Assembly (NCBI GenBank): GCA_021767885.1
Contig: JAASSM010000168.1
Location: forward strand, 1-5,394
Length of the DNA: 5,394 bases
Direction: 5' to 3'
Origin: a bacterium
GTDB lineage: Bacteria > Krumholzibacteriota > Krumholzibacteria > LZORAL124-64-63
The translations under genes were made by a program, and so were the position numbers. Shown one piece after another: positions 1 to 5,394 of this stretch. How positions within the stretch are numbered: the stretch's first letter is position 1; the number at the start of each line of letters is the position of its first letter. The notes below the pieces were generated by a model. It did not search any database and had not been told where the DNA came from. It was given only the letters and a program-made list of their open reading frames with translations.

Positions 1-50
1 CCCGGGGCCGGCCCGACGGTCCCGGATCTGTCGGTCCCAGGAGTTGCGTC
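1..50 (+). promoter_or_regulatory. secD leader with Shine-Dalgarno AGGAG
   Basis: AGGAG at 39-43 lies 7 bases before the ATG at 51, an ideal spacing that fixes the secD start. The heptamer CGGTCCC occurs twice in the leader (17-23 and 32-38), with no clear meaning. All three forward frames are open from base 1. The frame starting at base 1 stays open to a TGA at 52-54 that overlaps the secD start as ATGA, so the tail of an upstream gene (often yajC in secDF operons) could end here. Seventeen codons are too few to identify it. No promoter is visible. Confidence 0.6.
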
Positions 51-1805
51 ATGAATCGATCGTTGCAGATCAGGGCGGCCCTCTGCGCTGTCGTCCTCCT
101 GCTGTCGGTGTACCTGCTGTACCCCACGTACAAGGCCTGGAACATCACCGAGGCCGACCGCGAGGCGGCGCTGACCGACCCGCAGCTGGCCGAGGAGATC
201 GAGAAGGCCGAGGAGGGCGCCATCCGCCTCGGCCTCGATCTGCAGGGCGGCATGTACCTGGTGCTCGAGGTGGATACCGAGGGCATGAGCCCCGAGCAGG
301 CCGACGACGCCCGGGCGCGGGTGCGGGAGATCCTCGCCAACCGCGTCAACCAGTTCGGGGTCAGCGAGCCGGTGATCCAGCTGGTGGGCGAGAACCGCAT
401 CATCGTCCAGCTGCCCGGCCTGCAGGATCCCGAGCGAGCCAAGAACCTCATCGGCAGCACGGCCCGGCTGGAGTTCCGGCTGCTGGCCGAGCCGTCCGCG
501 GCCGAGGCCGCCATCACCCGCCTGGACCAGGCCTTCCAGGGCACGCGGTTCGCGGGCGTGGAGGAGGCGCCGGCCGCCGCCGAGGTCGATGATCTGGCCA
601 TGGAGGAGGACGCGCTGCTCGGTCCCGACGCCGCGGCCGACAGTCTCGCCGCCGCCGCCGATGACACCGCCGGCGCCGACGATCCCTTCGGCGACCTGCC
701 CGATCCCGACGAGCTCGCCGCCGCCAGCGACGACGAGGCGGCCCAGGACGCGCTGCGCGAGCAGTATCCCTTCTCGGCCAACCTGGTGCCCACGCCCTTC
801 CCCTACTTCCTGGTGCTCCAGGAGGACGTGCCGCGCGTGCAGGCCATGCTCGAGGCTCCCGAGGCCCGGGTGATCGGCCGCGACGTGCAGCTGGCGCTGG
901 GGATGGACCTGGAGCAGCTGCAGGACGGCCGCTTCGGCCGCTACCTGTACCCCGTCCGCAGCGACGTCGCCCTGACCGGCGACCGCCTGACCCAGGCGCG
1001 CGAGCGGCCCGACCCCAACCAGCCCGGCAACTGGGTGGTGGCCTTCGAGCTGGACCGCAAGGGCGCGCGCGAGTTCGCCAAGGTGACCGGCGACAACGTG
1101 GGCGGGTACCTGGCGATCATCCTCGACGGTCAGGTCAAGAGCGCGCCCACCATCAACGGACGGATCCCTGGCGGCTCCGGTCAGATCGAGACCTTCACCG
1201 CCCCCGAGGCGGCGGACCTGGCGCTGCTGCTGCGCGCCGGCGCCCTGCCGGCGGACGTGCAGATCGCCGAGGAGCGCACGGTGGGCCCGAGCCTGGGTTC
1301 GGACTCCATCCGCCAGGGCCTGCAGGCCATGCTCTGGGGCTCGGTGCTCGTGATCATCTTCATGCTGATCTACTACCGCGGCTCCGGCGTGATCACCGAC
1401 ATCGCCCTGATCAGCAACATCGTGATCCTCATGGCGGTGCTGGCCCAGTTCGGCCTGGTGCTCACCCTGCCGGGCATCGCCGGCGTGATCCTGACCGTGG
1501 GCATGGCCGTGGACGCCAACGTGCTGATCAACGAGCGCGTGCGCGAGGAGCTGCGCAAGGCCAAGACCGTGCGCGCGGCGGTGCAGTCGGGCTACCAGAA
1601 CGCCACCCGCACCATCCTCGACGCGAACATCACCACCCTGATCGTGGGCCTGGTGCTGTGGAACTTCGGCACCGGCCCGGTGCTGGGCTTCGCCGTCACC
1701 CTCTGCATCGGCATCCTGACCAGCATGTTCACCGCCCTGGTGCTCACGCGCGTGATCATGGAGTGGATCAACCGCAACAAGGGCCAGCAGAAGGTCAGCA
1801 TCTGA
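51..1805 (+). CDS. secD: Protein translocase subunit SecD
   Basis: SecD pairs with SecF in the cytoplasmic membrane, where the complex uses the proton motive force to pull exported proteins out of the SecYEG channel on the far side of the membrane. The 584-residue product has a first membrane helix at about 7-25, a large extracytoplasmic domain at about 30-420, and a five-helix C-terminal block at about 425-567. Family motifs are visible: LGLDLQGG (60-67), RVNQFGVSEP (98-107), QLPGL (120-124), LRAGALPA (394-401), TVGPSLGSDSI (410-420), and the helix-4 signature TVGMAVDANVLINER (482-496) with the conserved Asp implicated in proton use. DANITTL follows at 524-530. The ATG is supported by AGGAG 7 bases upstream. 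Unusually, residues 171-238 form an Ala/Asp/Glu-rich, low-complexity insert inside the extracytoplasmic domain. Without it the length would match the short SecD forms. secF follows 37 bases downstream, so the two are co-transcribed. Confidence 0.97.
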   Translation: MNRSLQIRAALCAVVLLLSVYLLYPTYKAWNITEADREAALTDPQLAEEIEKAEEGAIRLGLDLQGGMYLVLEVDTEGMSPEQADDARARVREILANRVNQFGVSEPVIQLVGENRIIVQLPGLQDPERAKNLIGSTARLEFRLLAEPSAAEAAITRLDQAFQGTRFAGVEEAPAAAEVDDLAMEEDALLGPDAAADSLAAAADDTAGADDPFGDLPDPDELAAASDDEAAQDALREQYPFSANLVPTPFPYFLVLQEDVPRVQAMLEAPEARVIGRDVQLALGMDLEQLQDGRFGRYLYPVRSDVALTGDRLTQARERPDPNQPGNWVVAFELDRKGAREFAKVTGDNVGGYLAIILDGQVKSAPTINGRIPGGSGQIETFTAPEAADLALLLRAGALPADVQIAEERTVGPSLGSDSIRQGLQAMLWGSVLVIIFMLIYYRGSGVITDIALISNIVILMAVLAQFGLVLTLPGIAGVILTVGMAVDANVLINERVREELRKAKTVRAAVQSGYQNATRTILDANITTLIVGLVLWNFGTGPVLGFAVTLCIGILTSMFTALVLTRVIMEWINRNKGQQKVSI

Positions 1806-1816
1806 CCCGGCGGGTC
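1804..1816 (+). other. Short hairpin at the secD stop codon
   Basis: GACCC (1804-1808) and GGGTC (1812-1816) form a 5-bp stem with a 3-base loop that begins inside the secD TGA and lies upstream of the secF ribosome site (AAAGG, 1827-1831). There is no T-run, so a terminator is unlikely. It could tune the SecD:SecF ratio or RNA stability, or be chance in GC-rich DNA. Confidence 0.2.
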
Positions 1817-1842
1817 GGAGCTCTGGAAAGGCAGAACCGGAC

Positions 1843-2763
1843 ATGGAGTTCTTCCGTAATCCCAAGATCAACTTCGTGGGGGCGATGAAGCCGGTCTTCA
1901 CCGTCTCCGCGATCCTCGTGATCGTCGCGGCGCTCTCGCTGATCTTCCACAAGGGCCCGCGCATGAGCATCGACTTCACCGGCGGCAGCATCCTGCAGGT
2001 CCGGGTCGATCCGGTGCCGGCGGTGGCCGACCTGCGCTCCGGCCTGGAGGACGCCGGCTTCGAGGGCGTGCAGGTGCAGGAGTTCGGGGCCGAGAACGAG
2101 TTCCTCATCACGTTCCCCGACCTGTCCGAGGATCTGCTCGACACCTCCAACGACAACCTCTCCGCCCTGCGCGACCTGTTGCCCGGGCACGAGATCGAGC
2201 TGCGGCGGGAGGAATCGGTGGGGCCGAAGATCGGCAGCGAGCTGCGCACCGCCGCGGCCAATGCCGTGGCGCTGTCGCTGCTGCTGATCGTGATCTACAT
2301 CTGGCTGCGCTTCGTCTTCCGCTATGGCATCGCCGCCATCGTGGCGCTGGTCCACGACGTCACCCTCACCCTGGGGATCTTCTCGCTCCTGGACCTGGAG
2401 ATCTCGCTCTCGGTGATCGCGGCGTTCCTGACCATCATCGGCTACTCGCTCAACGACACCATCGTGGTCTTCGATCGCATCCGGGAGAACATGAAGCTCC
2501 GCCGCAAGGAGAGCTACCGCGACGTGATCAACCGCTCCATCAACGAGTGCCTCAGCCGCACCTTCCTGACCTCGATCACCACGTTCTTCGTGTCGTTCAC
2601 GCTGTACGTGTTCGGCGGTCCGGTGATCCACGACTTCGCCTTCGCCCTGTGCTTCGGCGTGATCGTGGGCACGTACTCGTCCATGTTCATCGCCAGCCCG
2701 GTGCTGGTGTTCTGGTACGAGCACTTCATCGCCGAGAAGAAGCGCGCCGGCGCCAGCCTGTGA
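1843..2763 (+). CDS. secF: Protein translocase subunit SecF
   Basis: SecF is the membrane partner of SecD in the accessory translocase complex. The 306-residue product has the usual length and six-helix plan: a first helix at about 17-35, an extracytoplasmic domain at about 38-135, and five helices at about 137-157, 162-182, 189-211, 241-258 and 264-290. Signature segments are IDFTGGSILQV (43-53), SVGPKIGSEL (125-134), and LTIIGYSLNDTIVVFDRIREN within 196-216, which carries the conserved Asp of the proton path (D205) and the following FDRIREN. The latter part contains RSINECLSRTFLTSITT (231-247) and GTYSSMFIASPVL (276-288). AAAGG at 1827-1831 precedes the ATG by 11 bases. It ends the secDF operon; two hairpins follow its stop codon. 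Nothing appears truncated or missing. Confidence 0.97.
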   Translation: MEFFRNPKINFVGAMKPVFTVSAILVIVAALSLIFHKGPRMSIDFTGGSILQVRVDPVPAVADLRSGLEDAGFEGVQVQEFGAENEFLITFPDLSEDLLDTSNDNLSALRDLLPGHEIELRREESVGPKIGSELRTAAANAVALSLLLIVIYIWLRFVFRYGIAAIVALVHDVTLTLGIFSLLDLEISLSVIAAFLTIIGYSLNDTIVVFDRIRENMKLRRKESYRDVINRSINECLSRTFLTSITTFFVSFTLYVFGGPVIHDFAFALCFGVIVGTYSSMFIASPVLVFWYEHFIAEKKRAGASL

Positions 2764-2771
2764 GCGAGGCC

Positions 2772-2792
2772 CGCCGGCCCCGGTGGCCGGCG
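2772..2792 (+). other. GC-rich hairpin just after secF
   Basis: CGCCGGCC (2772-2779) pairs perfectly with GGCCGGCG (2785-2792) around a 5-base loop. The hairpin starts 8 bases after the secF stop codon. With no T-run after it, it is better seen as a 3'-end stabiliser or an auxiliary to the stronger hairpin at 2820-2849. Confidence 0.4.
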
Positions 2793-2819
2793 CCCGCCGC
2801 ACACCGCGAGGGGAGCTTC

Positions 2820-2849
2820 CCGCCCCCGGTCCTTCAGGGCCGGGGGCGG
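2820..2849 (+). terminator. Likely secDF operon terminator hairpin
   Basis: A 13-bp stem (2820-2832 with 2837-2849) contains one G-T wobble (2830/2839) and closes on a TTCA loop. It sits 56 bases after the secF stop and before the next gene's control region, the expected place for the operon end. The usual T-tract is missing; the bases that follow are TGCCGTCGGGG. It may act with low efficiency, need Rho or NusG, or mainly protect the 3' end of the mRNA. Confidence 0.6.
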
Positions 2850-2910
2850 TGCCGTCGGGGCCGCGTCCGGTCCGGAGACCGTGGCGTGGCCGGGGTGCGC
2901 GTGGACCGGG

Positions 2911-2953
2911 GCTGTCCCCTGGCGAGGCCAGCCTGGGGCCGCCAGCGGACAGC
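2911..2953. promoter_or_regulatory. 43-bp imperfect palindrome, candidate activator (enhancer) site
   Basis: The stretch is symmetrical about base 2932. The outer arms GCTGTCC (2911-2917) and GGACAGC (2947-2953) match perfectly. After one C/C mismatch, CTGGCG (2919-2924) matches CGCCAG (2940-2945). Three mismatched pairs follow, then CCAG-C-CTGG at the centre. In all, 17 of 21 base pairs agree. Its centre lies about 105 bases upstream of the start point predicted from the sigma-54 element at 3011-3026, in the range where NtrC-type enhancer-binding proteins normally bind. The dyad is seen directly; the binding role is inferred. Alternatives are an RNA hairpin (14 positions, one mismatch, 15-base loop) acting as a second terminator, or a repressor operator. 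Confidence 0.45.
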
Positions 2954-3010
2954 AGGCTGGCGTCGCGCCGGCACGCGCGGTAGAATCCTGCCGCTGGCCG
3001 GCCCTGGTCG

Positions 3011-3026
3011 TGGCACGCTGCTTGCG
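3011..3026 (+). promoter_or_regulatory. Sigma-54 (RpoN) type -24/-12 promoter
   Basis: TGGCACG (3011-3017), four bases, then TTGCG (3022-3026) reproduces the sigma-54 consensus TGGCACG-N4-TTGCW at every position except the last W. The invariant GG (3012-3013) and GC (3024-3025) have the required spacing. The predicted transcription start is near 3036-3037, giving a leader of about 37 bases that contains GGAGG at 3063-3067. It points at the 3074 gene and, through it, the membrane sensor gene. Such promoters need an ATP-hydrolysing activator bound upstream, which the palindrome at 2911-2953 could serve. Function is inferred from sequence alone. Confidence 0.7.
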
Positions 3027-3062
3027 CCGTTGACGGGGCTCGCTGCCCCCTGGATCCGGGAC

Positions 3063-3067
3063 GGAGG
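3063..3067 (+). promoter_or_regulatory. Shine-Dalgarno GGAGG that decides the downstream start
   Basis: GGAGG directly abuts an ATG at 3068 (GGAGGATG), which leaves no spacer for a ribosome to use. The in-frame GTG at 3074 is 6 bases away, an ideal distance. The GTG is therefore the preferred start, although the upstream ATG gives the longer open frame. Confidence 0.6.
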
Positions 3068-3073
3068 ATGTCC

Positions 3074-3544
3074 GTGCGTTCCCTCGCTCTGGCGGCCATC
3101 GCGACCATGCTGCTGATCGTGACCGTCGTCCCGGCGGCCATGGCGGCCGTGGTGGTGCCCGAGGCGGCCGCGCCGCCGGAGGCGCGCCGGGTCCTGGGGC
3201 AGATCCGGGCGGCCTTCGAGGCGGCCGACCACGCCGCCCTCGCCGCGCTGGTCCACGCCGACGGCGTCCGCGTCGCGCTCTCCCCGCAGCCGGAGCGCAG
3301 CAGCGAGCTGACCGCCGCCCAGGCCCACTACTACTTCAAGACCCTCTTCCAGTCCGGCCGGACCGAGCGCTTCAGCTACGTGCGCGACAGCGTCACCGGC
3401 GACCACCGCGTCCACGCCGTGGCGGTCTGGCGGCAGGCCGAGAGCGACACCGGCCGCACGGTGCCCCGCCGGCTGCTCTTCACCCTGGGTCTGGACGGGG
3501 AACTCTGGCGCATCACCGAGATCCTGACCCTCCGTGGCGGCTGA
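3074..3544 (+). CDS. Secreted NTF2/SnoaL-like protein of unknown function
   Basis: This small protein of 156 residues from the GTG at 3074 (158 from the ATG at 3068) has a typical type I signal peptide: a short basic start, a hydrophobic core at about 5-20, and a probable cut after PAAMA near residue 24. There is no lipobox Cys, so it should be soluble in the periplasm or outside. The mature part resembles the NTF2-like/SnoaL fold, perhaps the DUF4783 type. A helix (RRVLGQIRAAFEAADHAALAAL region, about 38-59) with the 'A-F-x-A-x-D/N' pattern comes first, then a strand 'GVRVALSP', an aromatic helix TAAQAHYYFKTLF (about 80-92), and C-terminal strands ending in GELWRITEILTL (about 142-153). The family assignment rests on pattern only. 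NTF2-like domains often bind small ligands or peptides; no catalytic residues can be named. It sits behind a sigma-54-type promoter and 22 bases before the membrane sensor gene, so it could be a ligand-binding partner of that sensor. That role is inferred. Confidence 0.8.
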   Translation: MRSLALAAIATMLLIVTVVPAAMAAVVVPEAAAPPEARRVLGQIRAAFEAADHAALAALVHADGVRVALSPQPERSSELTAAQAHYYFKTLFQSGRTERFSYVRDSVTGDHRVHAVAVWRQAESDTGRTVPRRLLFTLGLDGELWRITEILTLRGG

Positions 3545-3566
3545 TCCGGCGAAAGGACCGCGCCCG

Positions 3567-5394
3567 GTGCCGCGCTCGCTCGCACGCTGGCTCTCGCCGC
3601 TGGTCGGCCTGCTGCTGCTGACGGCCCTGATCCTGGTCGATCGCAGCCCCACCGGTGTCCCGACCGGCAACGCCATCATCGCCTCGCTGCTGGGCGTGTC
3701 GGTGGTCCTGGTGGCCATCCTGGGGCGTCGCGCCGCCGCGCGCCGCCGCCTGTGGTCCGCCCTCTTCGCCGTCCTGGCCCTGCTGCTGGTGCTGGAGGCG
3801 CGGCCGTACCTGGCGGCCGGCCGCAGCGACGCCGGTTGGGTGCAGGATCAGGAGGACCGCGCCCGGCAGAAGCTGGCCGCCGCCGCCGCCCGGGACCGCG
3901 CCCGCGAGTCGCGGCTGGAGGCCCTGCTCGCGCGGACCGTGGGCGTGGTGTCGGCCGACTCCCTCCGCCGGGCCGACCCCTTCGCGCTCTGCACCGCCTG
4001 GGTCCGCCGCTGGGACCGCGACCATCGCGGCGGCGATCGTGTCGGCGCCCTGGCCCTGGCCCTGTGGTCGGGCGACCAGCGCCTCGGCTGGGCCGGGCCG
4101 GTGGTGGCCGGGGCTCGCGCCCCGCGCGGGGGCGCCCGGGAGCTGATCCATGACGACCGCTGGTGGGTGCTGCGCAAGGTGGTGACGCCGCCGGGCGCCC
4201 CGGATCTGCGGCTGGAATGCCAGCTCCGCCTGGCCCGGGTCGTCCGTCCGGACGAGCCGCCGCGTCGCCCCGCCGGGGCGATCACCCGCGAGGTGGTGCG
4301 GGACGGACGCCCCGCCGGGCTGCGGCGCTGGGGCGACGCCGAGCGTGGCCTGCGGCTGGTGGAGGACGTCATGCTCGGGCCGGCCGACGCCGACGGCAAC
4401 CGGCCGCGCCTGCGCCTGACCGTCCAGGTCCCCGCGCGCGCGCTCCAGGAGGATCGCGCCCGGGCCGCGCTCACCCTCTGGCGCGAGCTGGGCCTGGGAC
4501 TGGGACTGCTGCTCTGGGCCGCGGCCGCGGCCGGAACCGCCGGCTTCTGGCTGGCGGCCTGGGTGGTCCGGTGGTTCTGGGCCCGCCTGGACGTGTTCCG
4601 CTGGCTCGCCGCCGCCATCCCGGCTGGGCGCTTGCCCTCGGCTCCCGACGAGCCGGCCAGCCTGCTCGACCCCGCTTACTTCGCCACCACCTTCGCCGGG
4701 GGCTGGTTCGCCTCGAGCGCCGATGCCCTGGTCACCGCCGTGCTGGTGGCCGGCACCGTGATCTGGCTCTGGCGCCGGGAGGATCGCCGGGCCGCCGCCG
4801 CGGCGTCGGTCGCGGATGCCGGCGCGGACGCGCCCACCGCGCCGCATCGCGGGCGCCTGCTGCTCCTGGTCCCGGCGGTGCTGCTGGTGATCGCCGGGCT
4901 GGCCCGCCTCTGGCCCGAGGTGGCCGCCAACGCCAACGCCCGGCTCATCGGCCTGCAGGTGCCGCTGAGCGCCTGGACCTTCTGGGCCCTGCACGCGGTG
5001 ATCCTCCTGCTCTCCCTCGCGGCAGGCGCCCTGCTGCTGTTGCTGGCCCGGCGCCTGAGCGGAGCGCTGCCCTGGTCGCGCTCGCCGGCGTCGCGCCCCT
5101 TCTGGCTGGCGGCGGGGATCCTGCTGCTGGTGCTGATCAACTACAGCATCCTCGCCCGCACGTACGACCAGGCCGAGCGCGACTGGCTCCGCCGCAAGGC
5201 CGACCAGATCGTCCAGCCCCAGGACGAGTGGATCGGCTACCTGCTGCAGGACGTGCTGGCGGAGATGGCCGCGGCCGACGCCAGCGTGGCCGACCCCGCC
5301 GCCGCCGGTCGCGGCCGCGGCGCGCTGCAGCGCGACGTGCCCGCGTACAGGCTGTGGCGCGGATCCGCCGTGCGCGACCTGGGCCTGCCCTGCC
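3567..5394 (+). CDS. Multi-pass membrane sensor protein, probable histidine kinase N-terminal part (partial)
   Basis: The frame opens with GTG at 3567, with AAAGGA at 3552-3557 nine bases before it, and has no stop up to the window edge (609 codons), so it is truncated on the right. Hydrophobic segments lie at about 10-25, 36-53, 64-79, 307-335, 384-402, 430-447, 468-494 and 511-528. A soluble module fills 85-300, starting with a charged, coiled-coil-like helix (about 92-122). A second begins at about 531 (YDQAERDWLRRKADQIV) and continues beyond the edge. Basic clusters at 54-61, 402-408 and 495-510 suggest those loops are cytoplasmic, putting residues 531 onward outside; the orientation of 85-300 is unresolved. 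No His-box, ATPase, GGDEF or other output domain is seen inside the window. The histidine-kinase call rests on architecture, on the sensor-like look of the final segment, and on the sigma-54-type promoter upstream. Alternatives are another multi-pass signalling protein or a membrane enzyme. It forms an operon with the secreted protein before it. Confidence 0.75.
   Translation, partial: MPRSLARWLSPLVGLLLLTALILVDRSPTGVPTGNAIIASLLGVSVVLVAILGRRAAARRRLWSALFAVLALLLVLEARPYLAAGRSDAGWVQDQEDRARQKLAAAAARDRARESRLEALLARTVGVVSADSLRRADPFALCTAWVRRWDRDHRGGDRVGALALALWSGDQRLGWAGPVVAGARAPRGGARELIHDDRWWVLRKVVTPPGAPDLRLECQLRLARVVRPDEPPRRPAGAITREVVRDGRPAGLRRWGDAERGLRLVEDVMLGPADADGNRPRLRLTVQVPARALQEDRARAALTLWRELGLGLGLLLWAAAAAGTAGFWLAAWVVRWFWARLDVFRWLAAAIPAGRLPSAPDEPASLLDPAYFATTFAGGWFASSADALVTAVLVAGTVIWLWRREDRRAAAAASVADAGADAPTAPHRGRLLLLVPAVLLVIAGLARLWPEVAANANARLIGLQVPLSAWTFWALHAVILLLSLAAGALLLLLARRLSGALPWSRSPASRPFWLAAGILLLVLINYSILARTYDQAERDWLRRKADQIVQPQDEWIGYLLQDVLAEMAAADASVADPAAAGRGRGALQRDVPAYRLWRGSAVRDLGLPC

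Noticed and set aside
2981..2986. TAGAAT, a sigma-70 -10-like hexamer in otherwise very GC-rich DNA
   Set aside because: The hexamer is conspicuous, but the best -35 at 17 bases (TGGCGT, 2958-2963) matches the consensus poorly and there is no extended -10. It is kept only as an alternative to the much better sigma-54 element.
3030..3035. TTGACG, a -35-like hexamer just before the secreted-protein gene
   Set aside because: No acceptable -10 lies 16-18 bases downstream (the sequence there is GGATCCGG-like), and it falls at the predicted sigma-54 start point.
2547..3116. A 189-codon + strand frame running from within secF across the intergenic region
   Set aside because: It begins inside secF in another frame, is Arg/Pro/His-rich, and crosses the terminator-like hairpin and palindrome. 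It looks like chance open frame in GC-rich DNA.
1795..3141. A 448-codon open frame on the minus strand across secF and the intergenic region
   Set aside because: It lies wholly opposite the clearly identified secF plus regulatory DNA and reads as low-complexity Glu/Asp/His/Arg/Gly shadow sequence.
2834..3718. A 294-codon open frame on the minus strand covering the sigma-54 region and the secreted-protein gene
   Set aside because: It has no recognisable motif and a His/Gly/Arg/Pro-rich composition; it overlaps two + strand genes with good ribosome sites and a signal peptide.
4266..4319. 12-base direct repeat CGCCCCGCCGGG at 4266-4277 and 4308-4319
   Set aside because: Both copies are in frame and encode Arg-Pro-Ala-Gly within the sensor gene. 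This is easily explained by GC-rich codon use, with no sign of a mobile or regulatory repeat.
3513..4994. A 493-codon open frame on the minus strand opposite the membrane sensor gene
   Set aside because: Its translation is a Gln/Pro/Gly/Arg/His-rich composition with no domain or membrane pattern, typical of the antisense of a GC-rich gene. The + strand frame has proper membrane segments and a ribosome site.

Overview
This is a GC-rich bacterial window read entirely on the + strand. It holds the end of a protein-export operon (secD, secF), a 310-base intergenic control region, and the start of a second operon: a small secreted protein followed by a large membrane sensor protein that runs off the right edge. 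The very high GC at third codon positions and the long, acidic, Ala/Asp-rich insert in SecD would fit a deep-branching high-GC Gram-negative lineage, for example in the FCB superphylum or a deltaproteobacterium-like group. That taxonomic guess is an inference and is weak. No tRNA, rRNA, CRISPR array, insertion sequence or sign of a mobile element was seen.

Layout: 1-50 is a short leader with a clear Shine-Dalgarno. 51-1805 is secD and 1843-2763 is secF, 37 bases apart and surely co-transcribed. They form the membrane complex that uses the proton motive force to help SecYEG complete export. After secF come two GC-rich hairpins, at 2772-2792 and 2820-2849, the second being the likely operon end. 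Next are a 43-base imperfect palindrome (2911-2953) and a near-consensus sigma-54 (RpoN) promoter, TGGCAC-N5-TTGC, at 3011-3026. The promoter lies just upstream of a gene at 3074-3544 (upstream ATG alternative at 3068). That gene encodes a small protein with a signal peptide and an NTF2/SnoaL-like sequence pattern. 22 bases further on, 3567-5394 is an open reading frame with no stop in the window. It encodes about eight hydrophobic segments and two soluble modules, and looks like the sensory half of a large membrane signalling protein, probably a histidine kinase.

The most interesting part is 2911-5394: a predicted sigma-54-dependent unit with a dyad centred about 105 bases upstream of the predicted transcription start, where enhancer-binding activators usually sit. 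It controls a secreted NTF2-like protein and a multi-pass sensor. The long reading frames on the opposite strand look like GC-rich shadows of these genes.
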